Shown here: piece by piece, positions 20,923-29,655 of the stretch
Layout: each line of letters starts with the position of its first letter
Numbering within the stretch: the stretch's first letter is position 1
Assembly: GCF_019457885.1 (NCBI RefSeq)
Contig: NZ_JAHZST010000001.1
Location: forward strand, 186,001 to 250,000
Reading direction: 5' to 3'
DNA length: 64,000 bases
From: Shewanella nanhaiensis
Lineage (GTDB): Bacteria; Pseudomonadota; Gammaproteobacteria; Enterobacterales; Shewanellaceae
Notes under the pieces: model-generated
Seen by the model: only the letters and a program-made list of their open reading frames with translations
The model's database searches: none
What the model was told of the DNA's origin: nothing
Program-made: the position numbers and the translations under genes

Positions 20923-20979
20923 GATAACAGAGTAATACCTGTTATTATACTGAGGTACTCCTTAAACCTTACGCTACCT

Positions 20980-22176
20980 ATGCCCAACTCTGTGTTAACC
21001 CAATCAAGCTTTGACTCTCTCACATCAAGCCAACTTTCCCAACTGGTAATAAGTATTAAACATTGGGGAAAAGAGCTTGGTTTCGCTCAAATAGGTATTT
21101 GTGATACTGATTTAACTATAGAGGAACCTAAGCTTCAGCAGTGGTTAGATAAGGGGTTTCATGGAGAGATGGGATATATGGAAAGCCACGGCATGATGCG
21201 TGCCCGTCCCCAGGAGCTACACCCTGGCACAATACGAGTCATATCCGCCCGCATGGACTATCTCCCGCCAGAAGCTGGCTTTGCAACCAATTTACGCGAT
21301 CCTAACCTCGCCTATATCTCCCGTTACGCTGGCGGGCGTGACTATCACAAGCTCATTCGAAACCGACTCAAAAAGTTAGGCTTGATGATAGAGGAAGAGC
21401 TAACTCGCTTAGGCGCAGGTAAACCTAACTTTCGCCCTTTTGTTGACTCAGCACCCATACTTGAACGACCACTCGCTGACAAGGCAGGCCTCGGCTGGAC
21501 AGGTAAGCATAGCCTGCTACTCAATCAAGATGCTGGCAGTTGGTTCTTCTTAGGAGAGCTACTTATCGACTTGCCACTTCCAGTCGACATTCCTGTCAGT
21601 GAAGGATGTAACACCTGTGTGGCATGCATTAAATCTTGCCCAACAAACGCCATTGTCGAACCCTATATCGTCGATGGCAGACGCTGTATCTCCTACTTAA
21701 CCATAGAGCTACAAGGCGCAATACCCGAGGAGTTTCGCCCTCTTATCGGTAATCGCATCTATGGCTGTGATGATTGCCAGTTAGTCTGTCCGGTCAACAG
21801 CAAATCATCGCTGACATTAGAAACAGATTTTCACACCAGAGATCCACTCAAACAACCTGAGTTACTCACGCTCTTTAACTGGAGTGAAGCCGAATTTTTG
21901 AAAATCACCGAGGGCAGTCCAATACGTCGTATCGGCCATAAACGTTGGCTAAGAAATATCGCCGTAGCATTGGGGAATGCGCCATTTTCACAAACAATCA
22001 TTGACACTCTCGAACTCAAAAAGCAAACAGAGGACCTTGATGAGATAGTAACTGAACATATTGATTGGGCATTAAAGCAGCAGAGATTGAAACAAGCTGG
22101 ACAAACGCCAACAGCAAACCGTAAGACACAGCGAGTGATCCGTAGTGTCGAAAAAGGCCTGCCTAGAGATGCGTAG
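20980..22176 (+). CDS. queG: Epoxyqueuosine reductase
   Basis: The 398-aa protein aligns throughout with E. coli QueG (379 aa). It has HGEMGYMESHGMMRARP, two ferredoxin-like clusters of cysteines (CNTCVACIKSCPTNAIVEP and CDDCQLVCP) for two [4Fe-4S] centres, and ends EKGLPRDA like the E. coli protein. It reduces epoxyqueuosine to queuosine in tRNA using cobalamin. An open frame reaches back to a TTG at 20914 inside the repeat, but homology starts after the ATG at 20980, which I prefer. It lies between two inverted repeat copies together with dodecin. Confidence 0.96.
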   Translation: MPNSVLTQSSFDSLTSSQLSQLVISIKHWGKELGFAQIGICDTDLTIEEPKLQQWLDKGFHGEMGYMESHGMMRARPQELHPGTIRVISARMDYLPPEAGFATNLRDPNLAYISRYAGGRDYHKLIRNRLKKLGLMIEEELTRLGAGKPNFRPFVDSAPILERPLADKAGLGWTGKHSLLLNQDAGSWFFLGELLIDLPLPVDIPVSEGCNTCVACIKSCPTNAIVEPYIVDGRRCISYLTIELQGAIPEEFRPLIGNRIYGCDDCQLVCPVNSKSSLTLETDFHTRDPLKQPELLTLFNWSEAEFLKITEGSPIRRIGHKRWLRNIAVALGNAPFSQTIIDTLELKKQTEDLDEIVTEHIDWALKQQRLKQAGQTPTANRKTQRVIRSVEKGLPRDA

Positions 22177-22225
22177 AGGTGAGCTCACAAGCGAGTCCCT
22201 AATCTTAGGAACTCGTAGCTAAACG

Positions 22226-22435
22226 CTAACTCTCCTCTAGCGTAAAGCCGACTTTAATTGTCACCTGCCAGTGCGCAACCACTCCTGCCTCTAAATGACC
22301 CCGGGTTTCCACCACTTCAAACCAGCGAAGATGTTTTAATGTTTGCCCTGCCGTATTGATCGCTTCCTTTATCGCATCATCTGAACTGATAGGCGATGAA
22401 CCCACTAACTCAATAATCTTATAGGTATGACTCAT
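22226..22435 (-). CDS. Dodecin flavin-binding protein
   Basis: The 69-aa protein shows the dodecin pattern: [15 protein letters not shown], then [27 protein letters not shown], then a final strand WQVTIKVGF. The tryptophan of the LRWFEV segment is the residue that stacks on flavin. Dodecins form 12-subunit shells that store or buffer riboflavin and FMN. The gene is convergent with queG (49 bp between stops), and its upstream region runs into repeat copy 3. Confidence 0.93.
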   Translation of the reverse strand: MSHTYKIIELVGSSPISSDDAIKEAINTAGQTLKHLRWFEVVETRGHLEAGVVAHWQVTIKVGFTLEES

Positions 22436-22555
22436 AATGCACTCCTAATGATGGCTATCTAGGCACTAGACCCAGTATAAACAGTATGAATATTGGCAAA
22501 CCAGATGTCGTTCATTTTTCATACTATATAAAACTGAAAAATTTTCCATCATTAA

Positions 22556-22822
22556 TATACCCAAGCTACCTCAAGGTGCTCGTTTCAGAGCCCCCGTAGG
22601 ATAGTTGAACAAGGCAGTGATTGAGGATAATGGTTATTCCCTTGTTGATATCACTAACGCAGTGCAGCGATTCTACGGGAACTCCCGAAGGGCATGGCGA
22701 GAAGCAACATTTTTCTGTGTTATGAAATATTGAATTAGAATAACTAGTCCTATAATTTCATGCCTTGAACTCTGTCACTTCTCGACATGCTGAATCCTGC
22801 ACCTTGAAGTAGTTTGGGTATA
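22556..22822. repeat. Dispersed ~267-bp repeat, copy 3
   Basis: Bounded by TATACCCAAGCTACCTCAAG and CTTGAAGTAGTTTGGGTATA, it is the reverse complement of copy 2 with scattered substitutions. It fills the gap between the dodecin and aminopeptidase promoters. With copy 2 it brackets 1633 bp holding queG and dodecin. Confidence 0.88.
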
Positions 22823-22955
22823 GATGATGTACTACCAAAAGCATAACCCCATTAAGCTTCGGCTAACTTTCATTTTGTAGACTAGTAAATAAAGTGATCA
22901 CGACTTGTGAACATTACCGCTAAATATCTTCACCTTGTCTAGCATAGAGATAATT

Positions 22956-24503
22956 ATGATAACTAAAAAAACTCTTCTTCCTACTACCCTAACCGCTTCA
23001 ATCAGTATTGCGCTATTTAGTGGTTTTTCAGCACAAGCAGAAACCTTTAAATTTGTGGAACACAGCAAGAGTCAAGATGCTGAAACACTCATTGTATTTC
23101 AAGCTGGCGAGCAGCGCTCTCATGATTTAACCCGGCTCGACAATTTATCTGACCAACAAATTTCAGCCGCCTTAGCGCTCGATGGCTTTACAGGTGAAAA
23201 GAATGAAATTGTTGAAATATTAATGCCCAATGGTATTGAAGCTAAACGTCTTGTAGTGATGGGATTAGGTAGCACGGAGGAGATGAGTGCTGGCCAAGTC
23301 AATCACATTGGCGCGTCAGTAACGGCTCACTTAAGCCAGTATTCAACCAATAACATCAAGATTTTAACTGCAGGAGTCAAGGACTCAAACAGCAATGCCA
23401 GTTTCGCTTCAGAGCTTGCACACGGCATCAATCTACGCGCCTATCAATTTGATAAGTATCTATCGAAAAAGAAACCTGCCGAGAAAAACTACACCATCAC
23501 CGTAGCAGATCCCGCTAAGGCAGCAGCTGATTATCAGCAGCTATCAGCGATTGAACAAGGCGTATTTTTAGCAAGAGATCTTACCTCTGAAGTGCCTACT
23601 CAGATGAACCCAGTACACTTTGCCGCAGCAGCTAAAGAGCTTAAAAAACTTGGTGTAAAAGTCACTGTGTTAGAGCCTAAAAAGATTAAGCAACTTGGAA
23701 TGGGCGCACTGCATGCCGTCGGCCGTGGTTCACAAGAAGGGGCACGTTTAGTTATTGCTCACTGGAAAGGCAATAATGATGCACCAATTGCTCTCGTCGG
23801 CAAAGGGATAACCTTTGACTCGGGCGGTTACAATATAAAGGCGACGGGAGACTCAATATCTCGTATGAAGTCAGACATGGCTGGTGCTGCAGCGGTTCTT
23901 GGCACGGTTAAAGCCATGGCGACTCAAAAAGCCGATGTCAATGTGGTTGCCATCATGGCAATGGCTGCAAACATGGTCTCTGAGACCGCCTTTGCCCCAG
24001 GTGATGTGGTGATGACAGCCGAAGGGTTAAGCGTTGAAGTACTAAATACCGACGCCGAAGGTCGACTCATTCTGGCCGATGCTCTCTGGTATGCCCGTGA
24101 ATTTTATCAACCCGAGGTGATGGTCGATGTCGCGACCTTAACCGGTTCTAAAGTTCGCGCCTTAGGTAAGCGTTATACCGGCTTATTTAGCGATAATGAT
24201 GCTCTTGTCAACGAACTGACAATATCAGGACTAGCGGTCGATGAGAAAGTATGGCGCTTACCTTTAGCATATGATGATCTGCTCAAGAGTCCAATTGCCG
24301 ATCTTAAAAATGCTGGCTATGGCGGACCTGGAGCTACAACCGCTGCGGTATTCCTACAGCAATTTACAGGTGATACTAAGTGGGCTCATCTAGATATTGC
24401 AGGCAGTGCACTTGCAGCAAAAGATAAAGGCGTGACACCGGCTGGAGGTACTGGACATGGCGTTCGCTTACTGAGTCATTGGATAATAAACCAAGAGAAA
24501 TAA
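22956..24503 (+). CDS. Exported leucyl aminopeptidase, M17 family
   Basis: The 515-aa protein has the M17 metal and active-site motifs GKGITFDSGGYNIK (about 285-298), SDMAGAAAV and NTDAEGRLILADAL (about 365-378). Unlike cytosolic PepA it begins with a clear Sec signal peptide, MITKKTLL then a hydrophobic stretch ending SAQA before ETFKF, so it should act in the periplasm or outside the cell, releasing N-terminal amino acids from peptides. I start at ATG 22956; a TTG 21 bp upstream adds residues that spoil the signal peptide. No operon partner is visible. Confidence 0.9.
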   Translation: MITKKTLLPTTLTASISIALFSGFSAQAETFKFVEHSKSQDAETLIVFQAGEQRSHDLTRLDNLSDQQISAALALDGFTGEKNEIVEILMPNGIEAKRLVVMGLGSTEEMSAGQVNHIGASVTAHLSQYSTNNIKILTAGVKDSNSNASFASELAHGINLRAYQFDKYLSKKKPAEKNYTITVADPAKAAADYQQLSAIEQGVFLARDLTSEVPTQMNPVHFAAAAKELKKLGVKVTVLEPKKIKQLGMGALHAVGRGSQEGARLVIAHWKGNNDAPIALVGKGITFDSGGYNIKATGDSISRMKSDMAGAAAVLGTVKAMATQKADVNVVAIMAMAANMVSETAFAPGDVVMTAEGLSVEVLNTDAEGRLILADALWYAREFYQPEVMVDVATLTGSKVRALGKRYTGLFSDNDALVNELTISGLAVDEKVWRLPLAYDDLLKSPIADLKNAGYGGPGATTAAVFLQQFTGDTKWAHLDIAGSALAAKDKGVTPAGGTGHGVRLLSHWIINQEK

Positions 24504-24871
24504 TACCCATAGGTATAATGTAGCCCCCTACGCTAGGTTATTGTGTTACAGCCTGAATATGTAGTTGAGATGATATTTTAAACACAAAAAAAACCCGCTC
24601 TAGAAGGTTGAGCGGGTAAAGAGTAGTGTTAAAGAATAACTTATTTAGAGGATGAGTAATCACTATATAACTCATTAATTTTATTTACGATGATAAAGTC
24701 AATAATAAAATAACAAGCCAGAAATTAATCAATTCTAAATTAATTCACTATCTGAATATCTAGGGATAGATAAACAAATATACTACGGAATAATTATCCA
24801 GCAGAGCATATACAAACATAACTGTTCCATTAGACAGGTAAGTTATTTAAACAACCTCAATATCAACTAAA
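24504..24871. other. AT-rich convergent intergenic region
   Basis: Apart from the terminator at 24585-24618 the 368 bp hold no ORF or repeat that I can support. The part next to luxR (24650-24871) is strongly AT-rich. Confidence 0.5.
24585..24618 (-). terminator. Intrinsic terminator reading leftwards
   Basis: The stem ACCCGCTC / GAGCGGGT is followed on the minus strand by eight T. By orientation it ends the luxR transcript, although it lies about 250 bp after that stop; it may also stop antisense reading into the aminopeptidase gene. Confidence 0.8.
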
Positions 24872-25627
24872 CTAAATTAGCCCTAACCTAATTGCACAAA
24901 CAATCGCCTGAGCTCTATTTTGAACATTTAATTTTTTATAAATATTTTTCAAATGAAACTTCACCGTTCTTTCAGTGATTGAGCAGATCATACCTATTTC
25001 CCATGATGACTTGCCTTCAGATGACCATGCCAGTATCTCACTCTCCCTTCCGGTCAACTTCTCGGCAGGAAGTATTAAACGTTTCATTGCCTGTGCTGAA
25101 ACGGCATTGATTAACTCTAAGCTTGCCAGCTGCTCTGGGTTTAAGGAGCAACCGCAGACAGATGTGATAGTTAACTCTTTATATATCTGCCGAGTTGAAA
25201 AAGATCCTATGCTAGCCCCCTCTTTTAACCCCATCTCTTGCGCCCGTTCAAGAAAATTAAACTGAACCTCTGACAGAGTGATCATCGAAGGCACTGATGC
25301 CCAATTAAAGGATCGTCTGAAGGATGCAGAGCAGCTCACAACGGGGTCAATATATTGAAATTTTTTCTTCTGGTATATATTGTCCCACTCCACACTTTTA
25401 CTCTCAAAACCAAAACCTGAACTTACAACCCTCTCAATGGTGATTGTATGATCGGGGCGGAGAATAAGGTTGATTAATGCAACCCCATCGACCTCTAACA
25501 AATTCTGTAATGCTTTAACGCATAGCATCATCTCATCAGAAGATGAGGATGAGCTAAACATATGGTACACATCTGAAACCTGTTTAATATTTAGAAAGTG
25601 CGCGCTATCTTCTTGCAATCTCATCAT
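24872..25627 (-). CDS. luxR: LuxR-type acyl-homoserine-lactone receptor and transcription factor
   Basis: The 251-aa protein has an N-terminal autoinducer-binding domain and a C-terminal LuxR HTH (about 190-250). All nine residues conserved in AHL receptors are present at constant spacing relative to TraR: Trp81, Tyr85, Asp94, Pro95, Trp109, Gly137, then Glu195, Leu199 and Gly205. It should therefore bind an acyl-homoserine lactone rather than be an orphan of different ligand. Two ATG codons lie in tandem at 25627 and 25624. It is divergent from luxI, with a lux-box palindrome between them. The gene symbol is by family only. Confidence 0.93.
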   Translation of the reverse strand: MMRLQEDSAHFLNIKQVSDVYHMFSSSSSSDEMMLCVKALQNLLEVDGVALINLILRPDHTITIERVVSSGFGFESKSVEWDNIYQKKKFQYIDPVVSCSASFRRSFNWASVPSMITLSEVQFNFLERAQEMGLKEGASIGSFSTRQIYKELTITSVCGCSLNPEQLASLELINAVSAQAMKRLILPAEKLTGRESEILAWSSEGKSSWEIGMICSITERTVKFHLKNIYKKLNVQNRAQAIVCAIRLGLI

Positions 25628-26010
25628 TAATCACTCTTCAATTGAATATTTTGTCTGCTAGGTCACTGCGGTCACAAAATATAAAACACCAATTAAAGTA
25701 CCACCCTGACGATAGATCTCTCTATCGATACCTGTCAATGCCATAAATTAATACCAAATAAGATAAGATGCAAAGTAAACAGAATATAGTTTCCTTTAAC
25801 TAATTAGTTATAGGTTAAAAACAACACTATCAAGCCAGATAAAAATATAATTTAGCAGATAATAAATATCTATAAACAACTTAATTATCCTTATTGGTTG
25901 TAGGGTAATTAATAAATCAATACCTATGGATACTGTCCGATCGAACAGTATCCTAACATTTACTATGAGGGTGTAATCGTTCTAAATAGTGATCACAGAT
26001 TAATAAAGCT
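25628..26010. promoter_or_regulatory. luxR-luxI divergent control region
   Basis: This 383-bp AT-rich region holds the lux box at 25931-25950. Nearer luxR, CGATAG / CTATCG form an inverted repeat around ATCTCT at 25710-25727, 83 bp before the luxR start, which may be a second operator. I see no ORF. Confidence 0.55.
25931..25950. promoter_or_regulatory. lux box (LuxR operator)
   Basis: TACTGTCCGATCGAACAGTA is a 20-bp palindrome with one mismatched pair, and symmetry extends two bases further on each side. It has the CTGT-n12-ACAG frame of the V. fischeri lux box. It is centred about 70 bp upstream of the luxI start codon, the right place for an activator site overlapping or flanking the -35 region. 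Confidence 0.88.
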
Positions 26011-26688
26011 ATGCAGGAATTGAATCAAGCTGACTCAACACGATTTAACAAAAGTAATAACCTCCCTTCTCAAGTAGATACATCCTCTCATTACCAAATA
26101 ACACACAATCCAACGACTCAACAGATGGACAAGTTACACCAGTTACGCGCAGAAGTGTTTTGCCGTGAGCTAGCCTGGGTTGGAAGCCCAGAAGATAAAA
26201 AAGAGTACGATAATTTTGATAATACAACCACCCATTTAGGCCTCTTTGTTCGTGGGCAAGCGACAGGATATTTAAGAATTCATCATCATAATAGCCCTTG
26301 GATGATCAACACCATCTTCAATCAACTACTGCCAGACGGCGCACCGACACCTCAAGATGTTAACGCCTGTGAAGTGTCTCGATTACTGATTAAATCCTCC
26401 CACAGAGGTAAAACAAAGGTTGATAATTATCCACCTATTCACCTGCTCCTCTCATATTTGCAAAACTACTGTCGCAGCAAAAATATAAGGTATGTCTACA
26501 TGGTCGTAACACCAGCCACTAGAGTTGTGTTTGCGAAAATAGGTTTTAAATCAACCCCATTGTATCAAGCCGTTAAAATGAAAGATGGCTGTTATGCCAT
26601 GGCCGCAATGTTAGACTTTGATCAGATAGACACCTTAATCCCATCGAAAGATGCACCAAAAATCGAGCCTTTATTCTTTACAGAATAA
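26011..26688 (+). CDS. luxI: Acyl-homoserine-lactone synthase (LuxI family)
   Basis: The 225-aa protein keeps the residues shared by LuxI enzymes: Arg46, Phe50, Trp56, Asp67, Asp70, Arg89, Phe103, Glu121 and Arg124, each offset by 19-22 from LuxI numbering. It should join the acyl group of acyl-ACP to S-adenosylmethionine and release the lactone signal. An N-terminal extension of about 20 residues precedes the core. The ATG at 26011 has only a weak ribosome site (AAAG), so translation may be inefficient. It is divergent from luxR behind the lux box and convergent with the GMC gene. The acyl chain cannot be predicted. Confidence 0.9.
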   Translation: MQELNQADSTRFNKSNNLPSQVDTSSHYQITHNPTTQQMDKLHQLRAEVFCRELAWVGSPEDKKEYDNFDNTTTHLGLFVRGQATGYLRIHHHNSPWMINTIFNQLLPDGAPTPQDVNACEVSRLLIKSSHRGKTKVDNYPPIHLLLSYLQNYCRSKNIRYVYMVVTPATRVVFAKIGFKSTPLYQAVKMKDGCYAMAAMLDFDQIDTLIPSKDAPKIEPLFFTE

Positions 26689-26692
26689 AGGC
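26667..26692. terminator. Hairpin at the end of luxI
   Basis: A perfect 10-bp stem GCCTTTATTC / GAATAAAGGC with a 6-nt loop spans the luxI stop codon. It lacks a T-run on the plus strand, but minus-strand reading is followed by GATTTTT, so it may stop transcripts from either side weakly. Confidence 0.45.
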
Positions 26693-26730
26693 CGTATATC
26701 AAATAAACAGTAACTTAACAGATGAATTAA

Positions 26731-28416
26731 CTAGCCCTTAGCAAGGCGTTTTACAATGCTATCGGCTACCCTAAACGCATTTGCATAAATGGTGAAAGTA
26801 GGCGTGACAGAGCCGCCATTTGGCATAAAACTACCATCCGTCACATAGAGATTATCGCAATCATGTACCCGACAGTTTCTATCTAGCACCGAGGTTGTTG
26901 GATCGTCACCAAAACGGCATCCTCCCGCGACCAAATTAGAGGTTGGCTGAGTAAACACATTCCCCCACACCTCATGCGCCCCCATGGCTTTCATCACCTC
27001 GACGCCGCGATCAACCAGGTATTGCGCCACCTTCTCATCATGGGGATGAAAACCTGCCCGCACCTTAGCCACACTCTGTCCCCACCTGTCTTTTTCATCG
27101 GGATCTAGGCTCACATAGCACTCATCATTGGTCAACCAATCGCAAAAAACCTCAAACTTAAAGTCTTTAGATTGAGTAAAATGTGACTTTATCCTCTGTT
27201 TAAGTGGCGTCCCCCATAACAGGTTTTCTCCCTGCCATTTGAGACCAGACACCTCAGAGGTTGGAGACGGAGGATCAAACACAAAATCCAGTGTGCCCCC
27301 TTTTATCGGCTTATCGGATACGCTTTTATCATCAATCTCGTACCAGTCTTGCAAAGCACGGTTGAAAAAAGGCCCTCGAGTTTTAAGTTGTCTCGCTTCT
27401 AGCTCCTTTAACTTGTCTAGCTCAAACACACCGTGACCTGTGCCCCCAGCGCAGCAATGTAGGTTCTTGCCGACTTGACCGTGACTATTCCCAATACCAT
27501 CAGGGTGCTTCTCCCCCTGACTGCTTAGCAACAGGCGTGAACTTTCAATGGCGTAGCAAGCCACCACAAAAATGTTCGCTGTCACTCGAACGCTCTTATC
27601 ATTATCAGTAAGGTCAAAGTAATCCACCGAGTTGACCTTACCAGAGTCATCGGTATTGAGCCTGTACACCTTAGCCTGAGTGACTATGTAGCAGTTTCCA
27701 GTTTTAATCGCTGTGTCTAACAAAGCAGCTCGCGAACTCGCTTTGGCTCCAGAGTGACAACCATAGCTGCCGCAATATCCAGAATATTCGCAACTTAGTC
27801 GGCCATTAAAAGGATGAGACAGAATGCCACGCGCCATTGGGAGTGGATGCAAATTCAAGCCTTTACAAGCGGTATCGAATCGTTGTGCAACTGGGTGTTC
27901 AGCCGTAGGGGGAAAGGGGAACTCCTTAGTCGAGCGGGGCTCTAAATGTGGATGCTCAACCACTTTGCCCGACACGCCAACAAGTTGCTCTACTTTTGTG
28001 TAATAAGGCTCCAGTTCATCGTAACTGATTGGCCAATCGACGGTATTTGCTCCCTCAATATTGCCATATTCAGAAACTAACCTAAAATCTTGCGGTTTAA
28101 GACGATGAAAATACGCACTCATAAAGTTAGAGGCACCGCCGACAATATTCCCTCCCCAAAACTGTGAGGTGGTATCTGATGACCAGCTCCCGTCGCCATT
28201 AGGCTCCTCAAGTGTATGCCGCTCATCCTTAAGCTGAGAACGAAATACACTATGGCGACCTAACTGCTCATCCTTGAAAAAATCAGTCTCTTTAAACCAT
28301 TTTCCCTTTTCGAGTACACCAACCTTGTACCCAGCTTTCGCAAGCTCATAAGCAATGGGACCTGCGCCCGCACCGCTACCAATAATACAGATATCAAACT
28401 TTCTACTCTGCTTCAT
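26731..28416 (-). CDS. GMC-family FAD oxidoreductase (gluconate/sugar dehydrogenase large-subunit type)
   Basis: The 561-aa protein opens with the FAD-binding signature GSGAGAGPIAYELAKAGYKV (about 12-31) and ends with the GMC C-terminal block NLYVTDGSFMPNGGSVTPTFTIYANAFR. A cysteine cluster CEYSGYCGSYGC near residue 209 is typical of the flavoprotein subunit of membrane-bound gluconate or fructose dehydrogenases. It has no signal peptide of its own; such subunits travel with the Tat-exported small subunit, here the gene 19 bp upstream. No cytochrome c subunit is adjacent, so the electron acceptor is unclear. The substrate is unknown. Confidence 0.88.
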   Translation of the reverse strand: MKQSRKFDICIIGSGAGAGPIAYELAKAGYKVGVLEKGKWFKETDFFKDEQLGRHSVFRSQLKDERHTLEEPNGDGSWSSDTTSQFWGGNIVGGASNFMSAYFHRLKPQDFRLVSEYGNIEGANTVDWPISYDELEPYYTKVEQLVGVSGKVVEHPHLEPRSTKEFPFPPTAEHPVAQRFDTACKGLNLHPLPMARGILSHPFNGRLSCEYSGYCGSYGCHSGAKASSRAALLDTAIKTGNCYIVTQAKVYRLNTDDSGKVNSVDYFDLTDNDKSVRVTANIFVVACYAIESSRLLLSSQGEKHPDGIGNSHGQVGKNLHCCAGGTGHGVFELDKLKELEARQLKTRGPFFNRALQDWYEIDDKSVSDKPIKGGTLDFVFDPPSPTSEVSGLKWQGENLLWGTPLKQRIKSHFTQSKDFKFEVFCDWLTNDECYVSLDPDEKDRWGQSVAKVRAGFHPHDEKVAQYLVDRGVEVMKAMGAHEVWGNVFTQPTSNLVAGGCRFGDDPTTSVLDRNCRVHDCDNLYVTDGSFMPNGGSVTPTFTIYANAFRVADSIVKRLAKG

Positions 28417-28435
28417 ATAATGCTCACCAGTATTA

Positions 28436-29071
28436 TCAACTAAAGTCTAGGTAGGTTTTTCCCTTGACAGGTCTAGGGAACCCAGGCTGATGCTCCAACC
28501 ACTGCCAGCCTATCCCATCAGGATTGCCCCCATAAATAGGATCTAACGTGAGAGATTCAAGCAAGTAATAGAGCAGCAGAGAAAGCCAGTTCTCTCCTGC
28601 CCGACTCTTAGCTATCTGCTTTAGAACAGTGTCTTGATCTTTGATACTGAGCTTAATAAAGCTCGTGCCATGGGTGGATTTTGCTAACTCCTCTAGCCAG
28701 CCAACTCCCTGTAAAATAAACTCCTTATCACCATCGGCTTGGTTTTCAGGATCTTCCAATGCCCATATCAGGTATTGGAAGCTATTTAACTGCTCCGATG
28801 AAGGACCGTCTCCATCATCGGGAAACAACTGAAGTTGCACCGCTTTAACAAGAGTCACCGCTAGAGGAGTGAACTCAGTAAACCCTCCCACTCTCGACTC
28901 ACTCTCCTGTGCTTGTAAGATATTGGGTTTAGCGCCTATCAGCCCAAGTAAAACAGCAGCGGCACCAGTTTGTCTTAAAAAGGCTCGACGGTTAAGTCCC
29001 GACCCATAAGCAGTGATATAAGCGGGTTTATTTGAGCCTCTCTCCAACTTAGCTTTGGCCATTTTTAACAT
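28436..29071 (-). CDS. Tat-exported gluconate 2-dehydrogenase subunit 3-like protein
   Basis: The 211-aa product has a twin-arginine signal, NRRAFLRQTGAAAVLLGLIG (about 27-46). The rest resembles the small subunit of gluconate 2-dehydrogenase, with a helical core and an end rich in Trp, Pro and Gly (GGNPDGIGWQWLEHQPGF). This subunit chaperones the GMC flavoprotein across the membrane. The ATG at 29071 overlaps the upstream thioredoxin gene by 7 bp, and the GMC gene follows 19 bp later, so the three form an operon. Confidence 0.85.
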   Translation of the reverse strand: MLKMAKAKLERGSNKPAYITAYGSGLNRRAFLRQTGAAAVLLGLIGAKPNILQAQESESRVGGFTEFTPLAVTLVKAVQLQLFPDDGDGPSSEQLNSFQYLIWALEDPENQADGDKEFILQGVGWLEELAKSTHGTSFIKLSIKDQDTVLKQIAKSRAGENWLSLLLYYLLESLTLDPIYGGNPDGIGWQWLEHQPGFPRPVKGKTYLDFS

Positions 29072-29655
29072 GCCGTCTCCTTATTACTTCCCTGTTTATG
29101 CTGCTGACAAGTGACCCCTAACGTCCTGTCATTACGTGCTGGTTTGATGGTATTCCACGAATCAAGATTGGCCGCTAAGGTATGAGTGATCCCATCAACT
29201 TGTTTAATCATGCCATTGATATCAATTAAAAAGCCTGTTGGTGTACCGATCACACCATATCGACGCGTGATATCTGCGTCGCGGTCAAAGGCAATAGCAT
29301 AGTTTGGATTAAATCGTGCTTTAAATTGCTCTATCTCACCTAAGCTGTCACTCCAACTGGTATTGATAGCCAGTAACTCAACCTGCTCACCAAGTTCAGA
29401 CTGGATCTCAACCAGCTTAGGCACCTTTTTCATACAGTGGCCACACCAAGTATTCCAAAAAATCAGATAAACAGACTTTTCACCTCTAAAATCACTGAGG
29501 TTAAACTGGCTACCATCAATACGGGATAGGGAGAAATCTGGTGCTAACCTCTCCACAGCCAAAGGCTCGGCATTCACCGCCAACAAGCCTGAGATGGTCA
29601 TCATGCCAATTAAGATTAATCCTTTAATATTTAACTGTTTGACTCTTTTTAGCAT
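29065..29655 (-). CDS. TlpA/ResA-like periplasmic thioredoxin
   Basis: The 196-aa protein has an N-terminal signal or anchor (LNIKGLILIGMMTISGLLAVNA) and an AhpC/TSA-thioredoxin fold with active site WCGHC in FWNTWCGHCMKKVP. It keeps the cis-proline loop YGVIGTPTGFLID. Such proteins reduce disulfides in the periplasm, often for cytochrome or metal-centre assembly. It is the first gene of the thioredoxin-small subunit-GMC operon, which suggests a service role for that dehydrogenase, for example its cysteine cluster. The C-terminus carries two more cysteines. Confidence 0.85.
   Translation of the reverse strand: MLKRVKQLNIKGLILIGMMTISGLLAVNAEPLAVERLAPDFSLSRIDGSQFNLSDFRGEKSVYLIFWNTWCGHCMKKVPKLVEIQSELGEQVELLAINTSWSDSLGEIEQFKARFNPNYAIAFDRDADITRRYGVIGTPTGFLIDINGMIKQVDGITHTLAANLDSWNTIKPARNDRTLGVTCQQHKQGSNKETAC

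Noticed and set aside
20914..20979. TTG start of queG inside the repeat
   Set aside because: Homology to QueG begins after the ATG at 20980; the extra 22 residues come from the repeat end.
24505..24525. TACCCATAGGTA palindrome after the aminopeptidase as a repeat remnant
   Set aside because: It shares only TACCC/GGTA with the repeat ends and may be chance.
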